Position numbers and translations under genes: made by a program. From contig NZ_CP119677.1 of NCBI RefSeq assembly GCF_029318685.1, positions 3,029,001-3,093,000 on the forward strand: 64,000 bases of DNA, given 5' to 3'. This stretch comes from Ruminiclostridium papyrosolvens DSM 2782. Its GTDB lineage: Bacteria > Bacillota > Clostridia > Acetivibrionales > DSM-1351. The notes under the pieces were generated by a model. It did no database searches. It was not told the origin of the DNA and saw nothing but the letters and a program-made list of their open reading frames with translations. Positions 24,290-33,142 of this stretch are shown here, piece by piece. Position 1 is the first letter of the stretch. Every line of letters begins with the position of its first letter.

Positions 24290-24757
24290 ATGATTAATAA
24301 TACTAGATTAAAAAGCAGGTTAAAAGCAACTATTGTTACATTAATTATGATAGTATCAATTATGATACCACAACTTACCTTTGCCCAAGGTACATACGAT
24401 AGCGTTTATGGACCGGAACCAACACCGGCTGGAGGATTCTTCTGGTGGAAGTATTCAAATGACGTGAATGTAAAGACTTACAACACCTTCGATGCTACAG
24501 AGTCTGTAGAAGCTAATGTGACTGCTGATGCCAAAGGTGAATTTTCATGGGCTGGTCAAAAATTTTCTATTGGCGTTTCTGGCACAGTTAAATGTATATT
24601 TACTCGAAGCCGCTACGATTCATGGAGAGAATATGATAGACGATGGATAGAATTGAGAGACAGTACTTACACTGGTCATGACTATCTCCAGCATTGTAAA
24701 GTTTGGCAGAACCATGTTTACAACGGCTGGGTTTTAGGAAACTATTCAAAAGTCTAA
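24290..24757 (+). CDS. Small secreted protein of unknown function
   Basis: 155 residues. Signal peptide to about 32 (TIVTLIMIVSIMIPQLTFA), mature part of about 123 residues rich in Tyr and Trp (FFWWKYSNDVNVKTY, RYDSWREYDRRW, HCKVWQNHVYNGW) with two cysteines. It has no transmembrane segment, dockerin or anchor. I recognise no family. ATG follows a strong AGGAGGGTAATAC. It is monocistronic and flanked by its own terminator, and it may belong to the cell-surface or extracellular accessory set here. Confidence 0.75.
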   Translation: MINNTRLKSRLKATIVTLIMIVSIMIPQLTFAQGTYDSVYGPEPTPAGGFFWWKYSNDVNVKTYNTFDATESVEANVTADAKGEFSWAGQKFSIGVSGTVKCIFTRSRYDSWREYDRRWIELRDSTYTGHDYLQHCKVWQNHVYNGWVLGNYSKV

Positions 24758-24881
24758 TTGCTATATAGTTTATGCAGTTAACAAAACGAGACTATAAATA
24801 ATTTTGTGTATAAAGCCTTTTAGACTCAATGATGGATAAGTATTTCCAAAGTATTAGCTCTCAAAAATTTAATATTTTTTC

Positions 24882-24929
24882 AATTATTGCCAGATTGTTC
24901 TATTATATAGATTATATCTGGCAATAATT
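24882..24929 (+). terminator. Terminator after the small secreted protein gene
   Basis: AATTATTGCCAGAT pairs with ATCTGGCAATAATT (14 bp) around a 20-nt loop, followed by TTTAATAG. There is no T run on the minus strand, so it serves the plus-strand gene. Confidence 0.85.
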
Positions 24930-24981
24930 TTTAATAGTTATTTCTGTGCTTATACTTGTATTTTGCGTATCGGTACCCGTA

Positions 24982-26535
24982 CTAATTCTCAAGTATGATT
25001 GAATTAATACCATTGATAAAAGCTAATGCACTTGCTTTAATAACATCTGTATCCATAGCACGAGCAGAATAAATTTTTTGATTATTATAGCCAATTCTTA
25101 TGCTTACTCTTCCAAGTGCTTCCTTTCCTCTGGACATGCTATTAATTTTATACTCTTTTAGGTCTATATCCAATCCAACTATGTTTTTAATTGCAGAGTA
25201 TAAAGCATCAATTGGTCCGTCTCCAACAGAACTATTTATAATAATTTCTTTTCCTTTCTTCATTTTTACTGTTGCAGTTGGAAAAATATCGTTACTGACT
25301 ACCTGAAAAGATATTAACTCATATAAGTCAATTCCTTCGAATTGATTTCCTGCGTTATTGGCTAATGCTTTTTCATTACTGTATTTTTCAATTAAGTAGT
25401 AAATATCATGGTCATAGACTTCCTTCTTTACGTCAGCTAATTCAAGGAATTTATTGAAAAGATACTCAAAGCTTTCATCATCTTTAAATTTGCAGCCAAT
25501 TTTTTCTGCTGCACTTTTGAATGCATGATGACCTGACCTTGCTGTCAAAATAATTTCCATATTTTCCACACCCACATCTTCCGGGGAAATAACTTCATAA
25601 ACATCCCTTGACTTTAACAATCCGTCTTGATGAATACCCGAAGAATGTGCGAAAGCATTATCACCAGTAATGGCCTTGTTTACCTGTATATCAAGACCTG
25701 TTAAATTACTAACCAATCGAGAAGCTTTACATATTTCCTTTGTAACAATATTTGTATATGCATTGTAGTATTCAGCACGAAGTTTCAGCCCCATCACAAC
25801 TTCCTCAAGTGCAGCGTTACCGGCTCTTTCACCAAGACCATTTATAGTACACTCTATCTTGTCTGCTCCATTTTTTATTGCAATTAGTGTATTCGCTGTT
25901 GCTAATCCTGTATCATTATGACAGTGAACACTTAGTATTACCTTATCATTCATATTCTTTAGACGATAGTTTATCTTTTTTACTAATTCTCCAAATTCCT
26001 CAGGTACTGCATACCCGACTGTATCAGGAATATTAATCATGGTCGCCCCAGCCTTTACAACCGCTTCAATCGTTTTCCAAAGATATTCAAAATCAGACCT
26101 TGAAGCATCTTCTGTTGAATACTGGACATCAGGCAAAAGTGTCTTTGCATACTTTACCGCACTAACTCCCATTTCTAAAACCTCGTCCTTTGACCTGTTG
26201 AACTTTTTCTCAACATGTACGGAAGAAGTACCGAGTACAATGTGAATTAATGGATTTTTAGCATACTTTATACTTTGATAGACTGCATCAATATCATTCT
26301 TTACTGCCCTGGCAAGTGCTGTTATAGTGCGGTCTTTACCAATACTCGCGACAATTTCCTTTACTGCGTTAAAATCCCCCTGTGAAGAGGCTGGAAAACC
26401 CGCTTCAATAATGTCTACATTTAAAGCTTTAAGTTGATGGGCCAACTCGAGTTTTTCATACAAATTCAGCTTTGCCCCCGGTACCTGTTCACCATCCCTT
26501 AATGTTGTATCAAGTACAAGTATTTTTCTACTCAT
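24982..26535 (-). CDS. leuA: 2-isopropylmalate synthase
   Basis: 517 residues, the length of bacterial LeuA. It condenses acetyl-CoA with 2-oxoisovalerate, the first committed step to leucine. HMGL-like barrel: LDTTLRDGEQVPGAKL, SVHCHNDTGLATANTL, NGLGERAGNAALEEV and SSGIHQDGLLK (metal ligands and catalytic His). The C-terminal LeuA regulatory domain (from about 390) includes FPTATVKMKKGKE and SVGDGPIDALYSAI. A T-box with a Leu specifier (26609-26860) supports LeuA over citramalate synthase. leuB/C/D are not adjacent. Confidence 0.95.
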   Translation of the reverse strand: MSRKILVLDTTLRDGEQVPGAKLNLYEKLELAHQLKALNVDIIEAGFPASSQGDFNAVKEIVASIGKDRTITALARAVKNDIDAVYQSIKYAKNPLIHIVLGTSSVHVEKKFNRSKDEVLEMGVSAVKYAKTLLPDVQYSTEDASRSDFEYLWKTIEAVVKAGATMINIPDTVGYAVPEEFGELVKKINYRLKNMNDKVILSVHCHNDTGLATANTLIAIKNGADKIECTINGLGERAGNAALEEVVMGLKLRAEYYNAYTNIVTKEICKASRLVSNLTGLDIQVNKAITGDNAFAHSSGIHQDGLLKSRDVYEVISPEDVGVENMEIILTARSGHHAFKSAAEKIGCKFKDDESFEYLFNKFLELADVKKEVYDHDIYYLIEKYSNEKALANNAGNQFEGIDLYELISFQVVSNDIFPTATVKMKKGKEIIINSSVGDGPIDALYSAIKNIVGLDIDLKEYKINSMSRGKEALGRVSIRIGYNNQKIYSARAMDTDVIKASALAFINGINSIILEN

Positions 26536-26608
26536 AAAAAATCCTCCATTCTCAATCTCATATTATATATTTGAATCAGTTTAATGGCTAAACCCGGAAT
26601 TTAACCAT

Positions 26609-26860
26609 TAAAAAAACCCCATCTCTGTTATAGAGACGAGGTTTACTCGCGGTACCACTCTAATTAATTAATTAATAACTCACTTTTCAATGGCAAATAC
26701 CATCTATCCTTATAACGGTGGAACTCCGGCTCACCCTACATTATCGGGCTGCAGTTCATGGATGAGTTCAAACCCTAAAAAACTATCGGTTCACACCAAC
26801 TACCGACTCTCTGAAAGTTTTTAAGACTTCTACTATTTCCAATCATTACTTTTAATATTT
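26609..26860 (-). promoter_or_regulatory. T-box leader (leucine) of leuA
   Basis: Minus strand: AATTAGAGTGGTACCGCG (the T-box, 26648-26665), stem I with AGAGAGTCGG and GGTGTGAACCGATAG, and a specifier loop GAACTCAT whose CTC (26764-26766) is a leucine codon. Uncharged tRNA-Leu binding would stabilise the antiterminator and switch leuA on. Confidence 0.95.
26614..26644 (-). terminator. Terminator of the leuA T-box
   Basis: AAACCTCGTCTCT pairs with AGAGATGGGGTTT (13 bp, two G-U) around ATAAC, followed by a T run. The T-box sequence just upstream can pair with the 5' arm to form the antiterminator. Confidence 0.93.
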
Positions 26861-26865
26861 ACTTT

Positions 26866-26894
26866 ATAATACCTATAAAAAATTTTTTAGTCAA
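26866..26894 (-). promoter_or_regulatory. Promoter of the T-box/leuA transcript
   Basis: Minus-strand -35 TTGACT (26889-26894), 17-bp spacer, -10 TATTAT (26866-26871). Confidence 0.75.
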
Positions 26895-26974
26895 TACCTT
26901 TTCAAAATTTATATTGTACTATGTTATAAATACCTTTCTAATATCAGTATTTATTATTGCTGAATCGTACAAAA

Positions 26975-27010
26975 TAAAAAAGGCTCCATAGACTAAAAAT
27001 CTACGAAACC
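26975..27010 (-). terminator. Terminator after tRNA-Leu
   Basis: GGTTTCGTAGA pairs with TCTATGGAGCC (11 bp, three G-U) around a 7-nt loop, followed by TTTTTATTTT. Confidence 0.8.
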
Positions 27011-27014
27011 CTCT

Positions 27015-27101
27015 TGGTGCCGAAGACCGGAATCGAACCGGTACGATATCACTATCGCTGGATTTTGAGTCCAGTGCGTCTGCCAGTTTCACCACTTCGG
27101 C
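27015..27101 (-). tRNA. tRNA-Leu (anticodon CAA)
   Basis: 87 nt including encoded CCA. Acceptor GCCGAAG pairs with CTTCGGC, discriminator A, long type II variable arm (GATAGTGATATC), T loop GGTTCGATTCC. The anticodon loop CTCAAAA in CTGGACTCAAAATCCAG gives CAA, reading UUG. A class II long-variable-arm tRNA with A73 and this anticodon is leucine. Confidence 0.97.
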
Positions 27102-27125
27102 ATACATAACATCTGCTGCTTGTAT

Positions 27126-27154
27126 ATAGTAACACAGAAAATCAGATAACGCAA
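27126..27154 (-). promoter_or_regulatory. Promoter of tRNA-Leu
   Basis: Minus-strand -35 TTGCGT (27149-27154), 17-bp spacer, -10 TACTAT (27126-27131), about 25 bp before the tRNA. Confidence 0.5.
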
Positions 27155-27190
27155 TACTAAAATTACAAAAAACCAATAAATTTTAACATG

Positions 27191-27718
27191 CTATTTAATA
27201 CCGCATATTTTCTTTACGAGGTAGTCTAAATCCTCATTTTTCTTAAACTTATATGTCCCCGAAATAATCTTTCTTGAAGCCTTGTAAGAATTAATAACAT
27301 TGGTAAAATCTTTTTCACTTGTTATAATTCCTTTATCAAAAAGTTGTTTCATAACATCTTCTGAAATATGACCGTCTTCAATTTTGACTACAATATTTCG
27401 TTCTTTAGCATCAGTACTTGTTTTGTTTTTATTTTCGGTGGATGTTTTATCTGCAACCTCTTTTGAAGGCTGAGAAACTGTACTCACTCCCGGTGATTTT
27501 TCACTTGTGGTATCTGCGGCTGTACTGTCTGCTGCAGAATTATTTTCATTTAGCAATTTAACCGGTTCAATTAAACCATAGCCCTTGGCACGACTGATTA
27601 TCTCATTTTTGGTTAAATCCTTTTGTGTCCCCCCGGAATAAATCATCCCTGTTATTGCGGTTATAATCATTCCGATACCGATACCCAACAAAATACTTTT
27701 CTCGTGGACTTTTCTCAT
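27191..27718 (-). CDS. MltG/YceG-like small membrane protein
   Basis: 175 residues. One N-terminal membrane segment (LLGIGIGMIITAITGMIYSG), a low-complexity Ser/Thr/Lys linker (about 58-105), and a C-terminal region with SEDVMKQLFDKGIITSEKDF and SGTYKFKKNEDLDYLVKKI that resembles the LysM-like module of MltG lytic transglycosylases. The MltG catalytic domain is absent, so it is not a full enzyme. It is the last gene in the flagellar-cluster direction, 46 bp after the SwrB-like gene, and may act at the cell wall. Confidence 0.65.
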   Translation of the reverse strand: MRKVHEKSILLGIGIGMIITAITGMIYSGGTQKDLTKNEIISRAKGYGLIEPVKLLNENNSAADSTAADTTSEKSPGVSTVSQPSKEVADKTSTENKNKTSTDAKERNIVVKIEDGHISEDVMKQLFDKGIITSEKDFTNVINSYKASRKIISGTYKFKKNEDLDYLVKKICGIK

Positions 27719-27763
27719 CTGTATACTCCTATGCGAATATCACTTCTATATTGTAAAATTGCA

Positions 27764-28396
27764 CTATTTACTGCCGCTTAAACCACGTATAAGTCCGATT
27801 TCACCTTTTCCCATTTTCATTTTCTCTGCAATTTCGTCATTACTAAAGCCCTGTTCAATTAGTTGCAGTACTTGTTTTCTTCTGCTGTTAAGTACTAATT
27901 TTGAAGGCTTTTCAATGTCTTCCCTTGTATCAATTATTTCATCGTTTGCCTCGTTTTGCTGCTTTATACCGCTTTGCATATTCCTATAGCTCTGGATATT
28001 TGTAAGCTTCTGAATATCCTGATTAATTTGCTGATTAATTTTATCTACTTCAGTTGACAGCTCCGGAGTTGAAATAATCGGTTCCTCTATCTGTATCTGT
28101 TGTTGAATTTGATTAACAGGTTTTTCTTCAACTTTATCTTGGTCATCCATATCTTTAACTTTTTTAAAAAATTCCTGATTTTTTTCAGAAATAACTGTTA
28201 CAACGTAATCAGACATTCTGTTAAGTTCATGTATCATTTCTTCTGAATCCTGAATTAGCCCAAACATCTCATCTTTTTTGCGATCAAATTCTTTAAAAAA
28301 GTCTTTACCGTTAGCCCTATCCATTAAAATAAGGAAAAGAGATACTGCTACCAAAATAACTCCCAAGAATATTATAGTAACGTAAAATGCTCCCAT
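27764..28396 (-). CDS. DUF6115 / SwrB-like membrane protein
   Basis: About 210 residues. One N-terminal membrane segment (FYVTIIFLGVILVAVSLFLIL), a long charged/coiled middle, and a C-terminal helix-turn-helix-like unit VLQLIEQGFSNDEIAEKMKM with GEIGLIRGL. The architecture and position after sigD match SwrB of Bacillus, which promotes flagellar type III export; function by analogy only. The ATG at 28396 is preferred to GTG two codons upstream because GAGG precedes it. Confidence 0.7.
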   Translation of the reverse strand: MGAFYVTIIFLGVILVAVSLFLILMDRANGKDFFKEFDRKKDEMFGLIQDSEEMIHELNRMSDYVVTVISEKNQEFFKKVKDMDDQDKVEEKPVNQIQQQIQIEEPIISTPELSTEVDKINQQINQDIQKLTNIQSYRNMQSGIKQQNEANDEIIDTREDIEKPSKLVLNSRRKQVLQLIEQGFSNDEIAEKMKMGKGEIGLIRGLSGSK

Positions 28397-28426
28397 ATCC
28401 ACCTCTAGAACTTATCCTTTGTTTTA

Positions 28427-28711
28427 TCAGACCCGAATGTCTATTGTGGGTCTGTCATCATCTTTATTCTGCCGTTTCTTTTTCTTTTCATTCTGCCTTG
28501 AACTATCTCTTTCCTGCTTTTCTTTAACACGATCATTTTGTACATTTTCTCTATTAACAACCTGTTTCAGCTTATTGTCTATTTTTGTCTGACCGGCTGT
28601 TTGTTGCTGCTGATGAATTGCCTGATTTTTATTAACATCATCGTTATAGATCTTTGATACTTCAGATGTCTTTGGAACTACCATCTGAAAATCTATAGGT
28701 TTTATTGACAA
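28427..28711 (-). CDS. Small charged protein of the flagellar cluster
   Basis: 94 residues, no membrane segment; Gln- and Lys/Arg-rich from residue 30, ending RPTIDIRV. The likely start is TTG at 28711 after a GGGGGCGG site; the first ATG is 9 codons in. It lies between fapA and the SwrB-like gene and is probably co-transcribed. Low complexity prevents a family call. Confidence 0.55.
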   Translation of the reverse strand: MSIKPIDFQMVVPKTSEVSKIYNDDVNKNQAIHQQQQTAGQTKIDNKLKQVVNRENVQNDRVKEKQERDSSRQNEKKKKRQNKDDDRPTIDIRV

Positions 28712-28799
28712 AAAAACCGCCCCCTATGCCGGATTTATTTAACTAATCCTTAGAAATACTTGTAATAAGCATATGGAAAGAGCATTAGCCAGCCTCTTA

Positions 28800-30191
28800 T
28801 TACTTGTCAATAGCTCCAACACGTACATCTGCTCCGTCTCTGTACAAGGTACAGTATTGAAGAGGTTCTTTTACATACATCATACATGTTCCTATTGAAA
28901 CCTTTACTCCGGGATAAATAAAACTTAGTGCACGTATCTTGCCATTGCCTTCCTGTTGCAACTTTTCATCCAAAATAGAAATTTCCTGTTTTACTTCCTG
29001 AATCTTTGTTGATAAATATACTTTTGTCCGGACACTCTTTGTTAAAATTTCCTGCTTATCCGGAGTCAATACACCCGCACTTTCCATTTTGCGTAATATT
29101 GTTATTGCCTGATCAGCCTTTTTTATGTCACTTTCCATTGAAACTATTTCTTCTCTTGCATTTTTATATCTTTCTCTTACAGAAGGATCTACACCTACTT
29201 CAACATCTGTAATTGTAGCCATATGTGATCCAATAACCTTTGCAACTACAATGTTGCCGACCTTACAGGTGCCTCCCACCAGAAGTCCCTTGTTTCCGGT
29301 AAGCTCAAGCTTGTTTCCGCATTTTACGTTACTGTGCATTATGGCTTCCGCCTGAATATTGTTACTTGCTTCTATGCTGCTGTATTCTATGTATCTGGCA
29401 ACTATATCACCGCCGGCAATGAGTGTTCCTTTACCCATACCCTGCATTCCTCGCCGTAATATAATATTCCCGCCTGCTTTTATTGTTGCACCTTCAACAA
29501 CCCCAAATACTTCAACATTTCCACCAGCTTCTACTGAGAAACCTGATAAAACATTTCCCTTTATAATAACGCTTCCTACAAAACTTACATTTCCTGTTGA
29601 ATTATCTACATCAGCAGGAACTTCATGGTTTGTATAAACGCTTACTTTCGTAGCATCCAGATATTCAACCTCTCCCGCTGTTGTTGCAACAAGACTTTGT
29701 CCATCCTCAGATATTGCAACATTTTTGCCTCTTGGGAGCACCGCAGGTTTACCGTTTACAGCAGAAACAACTCTCCCTTTAACGGTTTTTCCTTCTACTC
29801 CTTTTACAGGAGGAACCAATGAGCAAAGTACCTGCCCCTCCTTTACTGACTGAATGAGATTTAACTCTCTGTAATTTATCCTGCCATCCTCCATTAGGGT
29901 TGGAGTTTTATTAACATCAGTATTAAAATGATATGTAACCATTCCATTTTTGCCGTTTTGTGGTGCTATTCCTTCGGCTACACAAAAGGCTTCATTATAC
30001 AATGGGCTTTCAACAAGATATGATATTATATCTTCCTTGATTCCAAAAACTACTCTTTGACTGTCAAGAGCACCGATAATATCTTCTTTTTTAATTGCTA
30101 TATTATCTCCGGTGTTGTAAAGTGTTATAAAAGCTTTTAGCTCGTCTGGTGAAACTGTAACCAAAATTTTCAAGTCTTTTTGTTCTACCAT
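28800..30191 (-). CDS. fapA: FapA-like protein (DUF342, flagellar assembly protein A family)
   Basis: About 463 residues. N-terminal alpha/beta part, then the DUF342 beta-helix with glycine-rich turns (GNVSFVGSVIIKGNV, GGNVEVFGVVEGATIKAGG, GGDIVARYIEYSSIEASNNI), and a C-terminal coiled coil around 350-420. DUF342 proteins occur with flagellar, polar-growth and c-di-GMP functions; here position directly after sigD links it to motility. The ATG at 30191 follows AAAGGAG; the ORF extends 7 codons further, overlapping sigD. Confidence 0.85.
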   Translation of the reverse strand: MVEQKDLKILVTVSPDELKAFITLYNTGDNIAIKKEDIIGALDSQRVVFGIKEDIISYLVESPLYNEAFCVAEGIAPQNGKNGMVTYHFNTDVNKTPTLMEDGRINYRELNLIQSVKEGQVLCSLVPPVKGVEGKTVKGRVVSAVNGKPAVLPRGKNVAISEDGQSLVATTAGEVEYLDATKVSVYTNHEVPADVDNSTGNVSFVGSVIIKGNVLSGFSVEAGGNVEVFGVVEGATIKAGGNIILRRGMQGMGKGTLIAGGDIVARYIEYSSIEASNNIQAEAIMHSNVKCGNKLELTGNKGLLVGGTCKVGNIVVAKVIGSHMATITDVEVGVDPSVRERYKNAREEIVSMESDIKKADQAITILRKMESAGVLTPDKQEILTKSVRTKVYLSTKIQEVKQEISILDEKLQQEGNGKIRALSFIYPGVKVSIGTCMMYVKEPLQYCTLYRDGADVRVGAIDK

Positions 30192-30201
30192 ATTTTCTCC
30201 T

Positions 30202-30966
30202 TTACGATTCAAGCATTATCCTATGCCTAAACAGCTTTCCCTTCATTCTAAGAAGTGCTTTTGTATGCAACTGAGAAATTCTCGATTCAGTTACACTCAT
30301 TATAGCACTTATTTCCTTTAAAGTCAGTTCTTCAAAATAATAGAATGTAATTACTGCTTTTTCTTTCTCAGGTAATTTATCTATAGAATCTGCAAGAAGT
30401 TGCTTCATTTCATTAAATTCCAGAGAAGCTTCCGGTTTGTCCTCTGTACTTTCACTGAATATTTCCAGCCCTCTCTCGTAGTTCTGTTCCATGAACTCGT
30501 CAAGAGACATCATTGAGGACACATTTACATCATTTAATAATTTATAAAAATCGTCCATACCTAATCCCATTTTTTCGGCAACTTCTTTATCGGTTGCAGT
30601 ATGGCCTTTTTCATTTTCTATTTCAGCATATACTTTTTCGAGTTCCTTGTTTTTTTGCCTAAGTGATCTGGGAACCCAATCCATATCACGTATGCTATCT
30701 ATAATTGAACCTCTTATTCTTAAAGAGGCATATGTTTCAAATTTAACACCCTTAGCGAGATCATATTTTTCTATTGCATCAATAAGTCCAAATGCTCCGT
30801 ATCCAACTAAATCATCAAATTCCACATTGGAACCAAAATATATACTTAACCTTCCTGCAACATACTTTATCAGGTATGCATATTGAATTATTAGCTTTTC
30901 TTTTGCAGCAGCCTCTTTATTTTCAATATACTGTTTCCACAGCTGATTAGTACTTTCGCTAAACAT
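30202..30966 (-). CDS. sigD: RNA polymerase sigma factor for flagellar operons (SigD/FliA, WhiG family)
   Basis: 254 residues, full length for the family. Region 2: FDDLVGYGAFGLIDAIEKYD and FETYASLRIRGSIIDSIRD; region 3: TATDKEVAEKMGL; region 4: LKEISAIMSVTESRISQLHTKAL. RNA polymerase with SigD transcribes late flagellar, motility and chemotaxis genes. It starts after GGAGGACTAAC, 42 bp behind the small membrane-protein gene. No FlgM anti-sigma gene lies nearby. Confidence 0.97.
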   Translation of the reverse strand: MFSESTNQLWKQYIENKEAAAKEKLIIQYAYLIKYVAGRLSIYFGSNVEFDDLVGYGAFGLIDAIEKYDLAKGVKFETYASLRIRGSIIDSIRDMDWVPRSLRQKNKELEKVYAEIENEKGHTATDKEVAEKMGLGMDDFYKLLNDVNVSSMMSLDEFMEQNYERGLEIFSESTEDKPEASLEFNEMKQLLADSIDKLPEKEKAVITFYYFEELTLKEISAIMSVTESRISQLHTKALLRMKGKLFRHRIMLES

Positions 30967-31008
30967 GTTAGTCCTCCAATTAGTATCTTACTATAAATAT
31001 CACTAAAG

Positions 31009-31398
31009 TTACTCTTTCATTCTAGTCCTCACTGCCTGTGATAAATCTAGTGGAGTAAAGCCATCGTCTAGATTGCTATCTGCAACTAAATCCAGGTTTT
31101 TACCTAAATGTTGCTCTTTGCCCAATTTTTCTGCCTTTTCTCTTTCTATTCTTAATCTCTCCTGATTTTCCTTTTCCTTCTTTTCCCTTTCAGCTTGAGC
31201 CTTCAACTTGTTTTGTTCTTCTACAATGCCAGTAATAGTTGCTTTTAATAGTGTCCCTATGAAATAAAATATTACCATTGCAATCATCATATATATACAA
31301 GTCTGATTTACACTTCTGTTATTGCTAATACCGATTAATCCCGTTATAATAGCTGCAAGTAATGCAAATAGAAACGGTATTTTCATGATTGTCTCCAT
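31009..31398 (-). CDS. Membrane protein with charged coiled-coil tail, flagellar cluster
   Basis: 129 residues: two membrane segments (FLFALLAAIITGLIGI and TCIYMMIAMVIFYFIGTLL), then a Lys/Glu coiled coil (about 60-95) and a cytoplasmic tail. No known family. Either ATG at 31398 (GAGGTG) or at 31386 (GGAG) could start it. It sits between cheD and sigD with short gaps, so is likely part of the operon. Confidence 0.6.
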   Translation of the reverse strand: METIMKIPFLFALLAAIITGLIGISNNRSVNQTCIYMMIAMVIFYFIGTLLKATITGIVEEQNKLKAQAEREKKEKENQERLRIEREKAEKLGKEQHLGKNLDLVADSNLDDGFTPLDLSQAVRTRMKE

Positions 31399-31431
31399 TC
31401 TTACACCTCAGTTGTAAAACAAAATAGTAGC

Positions 31432-31920
31432 TTATATTTGTTTTATTCCAAAACCGATTGTTTTTATCATTAGTCTCCCATCATCGGAATACAGTTCTAT
31501 GGTGCGTCCGTAGTTTCCTCCCGTATCCTCCGATATGATGGGAATATTTAATAATTTGAGTTTTTCCTTTGATGCAACCACATTTCTGTATCCTATTCTC
31601 ATTAAGTCCGAACTTTGATTGAATACGAACATTTGGGCTCCACCTGCTAATTTTGCTACTATTCTGTCCTTCCTTGCTCCAAGTTTTATCATATCATCTA
31701 CTAATTTTACTATAGCCGTATCAGCAAATTTGGCAATATTACTGTTGTTCTTTGCCTGTTCGCTGCTTGGCAGCATAACGTGTGCTAATCCGGCTACTTT
31801 TGCTGTAGAATCATACAGAGCAACCCCCACACATGAACCAAGACCCAGTGTGGTTATCATACAAGGATGACGCGATGAATTAAGGTCAGCCATACCGACC
31901 TTTATAATTTCAATATCCAT
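31432..31920 (-). CDS. cheD: Chemoreceptor glutamine deamidase CheD
   Basis: 162 residues. It deamidates receptor glutamines and stimulates CheC. Cys30 in LGLGSCVGVALYD and His47 in GLAHVMLP form the catalytic pair, with LAGGAQMF and GGNYGRTIEL typical of CheD. The start overlaps the stop of cheC in TAATG, so the two are translationally coupled and their products interact. Confidence 0.96.
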   Translation of the reverse strand: MDIEIIKVGMADLNSSRHPCMITTLGLGSCVGVALYDSTAKVAGLAHVMLPSSEQAKNNSNIAKFADTAIVKLVDDMIKLGARKDRIVAKLAGGAQMFVFNQSSDLMRIGYRNVVASKEKLKLLNIPIISEDTGGNYGRTIELYSDDGRLMIKTIGFGIKQI

Positions 31921-32540
31921 TATTCTATAACTCCCAATGCTCTTAATAGTACCTCGTATGATTCAACATCAGGTATCAGTAGAAAGTCTCCAAAAACCCT
32001 TGTAATACCCTCACTAAACTCAGTCTCTATATATAATACCGAATCGCCGACCTTTCCAAACTCAATTGCCGGTACGCTCAGTATAGCACCTGCCATGTCT
32101 ATAGCCAGTTCCGGTACAGAAGGCAATATTTTTAAGTTTGTTAAGCCAGCCAATGCTGAAAGATATGATGCCGTTAGTATGTTACCGATTTCCTTTAGTG
32201 CAGATAACTCCAATTCATTAAAATCCAGATTAGTTTCATCATTGGAACCCAGTAATATATTTACCAGTTTTCTTGCAGCATTAATGTCCAAAATAAACAT
32301 CATATTACCCGTTAAATCTCCGGTTACATTAAGCAAGATTCCAACAACAAGCATTTCTTCACCGCCAAGAATCTGACTAACCCTGTCAAATCCCATTATT
32401 TTAACTTCGGGTACAGCCATATCCACTTTTTTGTCTATCATTTTGGCCAAAGAAGTTACTGCATTTCCTGCGCCTATATTTCCAATCTCTCTAAGCACAT
32501 CCATCTGAATATTGTTTAATTCATCAAAACTAATTGACAT
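31920..32540 (-). CDS. cheC: CheY-P phosphatase CheC
   Basis: About 206 residues with two phosphatase motifs, LREIGNIGAGNAVTSLA and LKEIGNILTASYLSALA, each with the Glu/Asn pair that attacks CheY-P. It adjusts chemotaxis signalling with CheD. The ATG at 32540 (GGAG with 8-base spacing) is preferred to the adjacent GTG. Confidence 0.95.
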   Translation of the reverse strand: MSISFDELNNIQMDVLREIGNIGAGNAVTSLAKMIDKKVDMAVPEVKIMGFDRVSQILGGEEMLVVGILLNVTGDLTGNMMFILDINAARKLVNILLGSNDETNLDFNELELSALKEIGNILTASYLSALAGLTNLKILPSVPELAIDMAGAILSVPAIEFGKVGDSVLYIETEFSEGITRVFGDFLLIPDVESYEVLLRALGVIE

Positions 32541-32571
32541 CACTCATACTCCTATTTTTATATTTAAACAA

Positions 32572-33018
32572 TTATATTTTAACAAGCTTATCGAAATTCA
32601 GAAGTGTTACAATTTCTCCGTCAACTTTACCAATTCCGAATATATAGTCCGCAATAGTACTATTCATCAAACTCGCAGCACTCTCAATGGAGTCACCGCC
32701 CAACTGTATTGTTTGAAGCACCTGATCAACTATAACCCCTATGGAAACTTCTTCAAGCTTCAAAATTATTATACGTGTTTCTTCCGTCTCTTCTGCTACC
32801 GGAAGATTGAATTTCAATCTTAAATCCATTACAGGAATTATATCTCCCCTTAGATTTATAACACCCTTAATATACGGTGGTGTTTTAGGTACTCTCGTTA
32901 TTGTTTTCATTCTGTCTATAGTAGTAATTTTTAAAGAGTCAATACCAAAACGCTCATCTCCGAGACTAAATACAATAAACTGTTTTGTTTCAAATTCTTG
33001 AAGTTGTAAATCAGCCAT
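32572..33018 (-). CDS. cheW: Chemotaxis coupling protein CheW
   Basis: About 148 residues, a single CheW domain: FIVFSLGDERFGIDSLKI, INLRGDIIPVMDLR, VGVIVDQVLQ-like stretch and a C-terminal LLNFDKLV. It links receptors to CheA. ATG at 33018 (ATGGAGATAAAT upstream) is chosen over an in-frame GTG 7 codons earlier. Confidence 0.96.
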   Translation of the reverse strand: MADLQLQEFETKQFIVFSLGDERFGIDSLKITTIDRMKTITRVPKTPPYIKGVINLRGDIIPVMDLRLKFNLPVAEETEETRIIILKLEEVSIGVIVDQVLQTIQLGGDSIESAASLMNSTIADYIFGIGKVDGEIVTLLNFDKLVKI

Positions 33019-33142
33019 ATTTATCTCCATTTCCGCCACAGACTAAGGTACCTGCATAGAGTATCTTTATGTCCGCGCCACTTTATTATTTTATTAGCGA
33101 ATTCCTGTCCAAAATTCTCATATACAAATTATAGTATTATTA

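Noticed and set aside
26919-27176. 85-codon minus-strand ORF across the tRNA-Leu gene
   Set aside because: It reads straight through a well-folded tRNA with its promoter and terminator, so it is not a gene.
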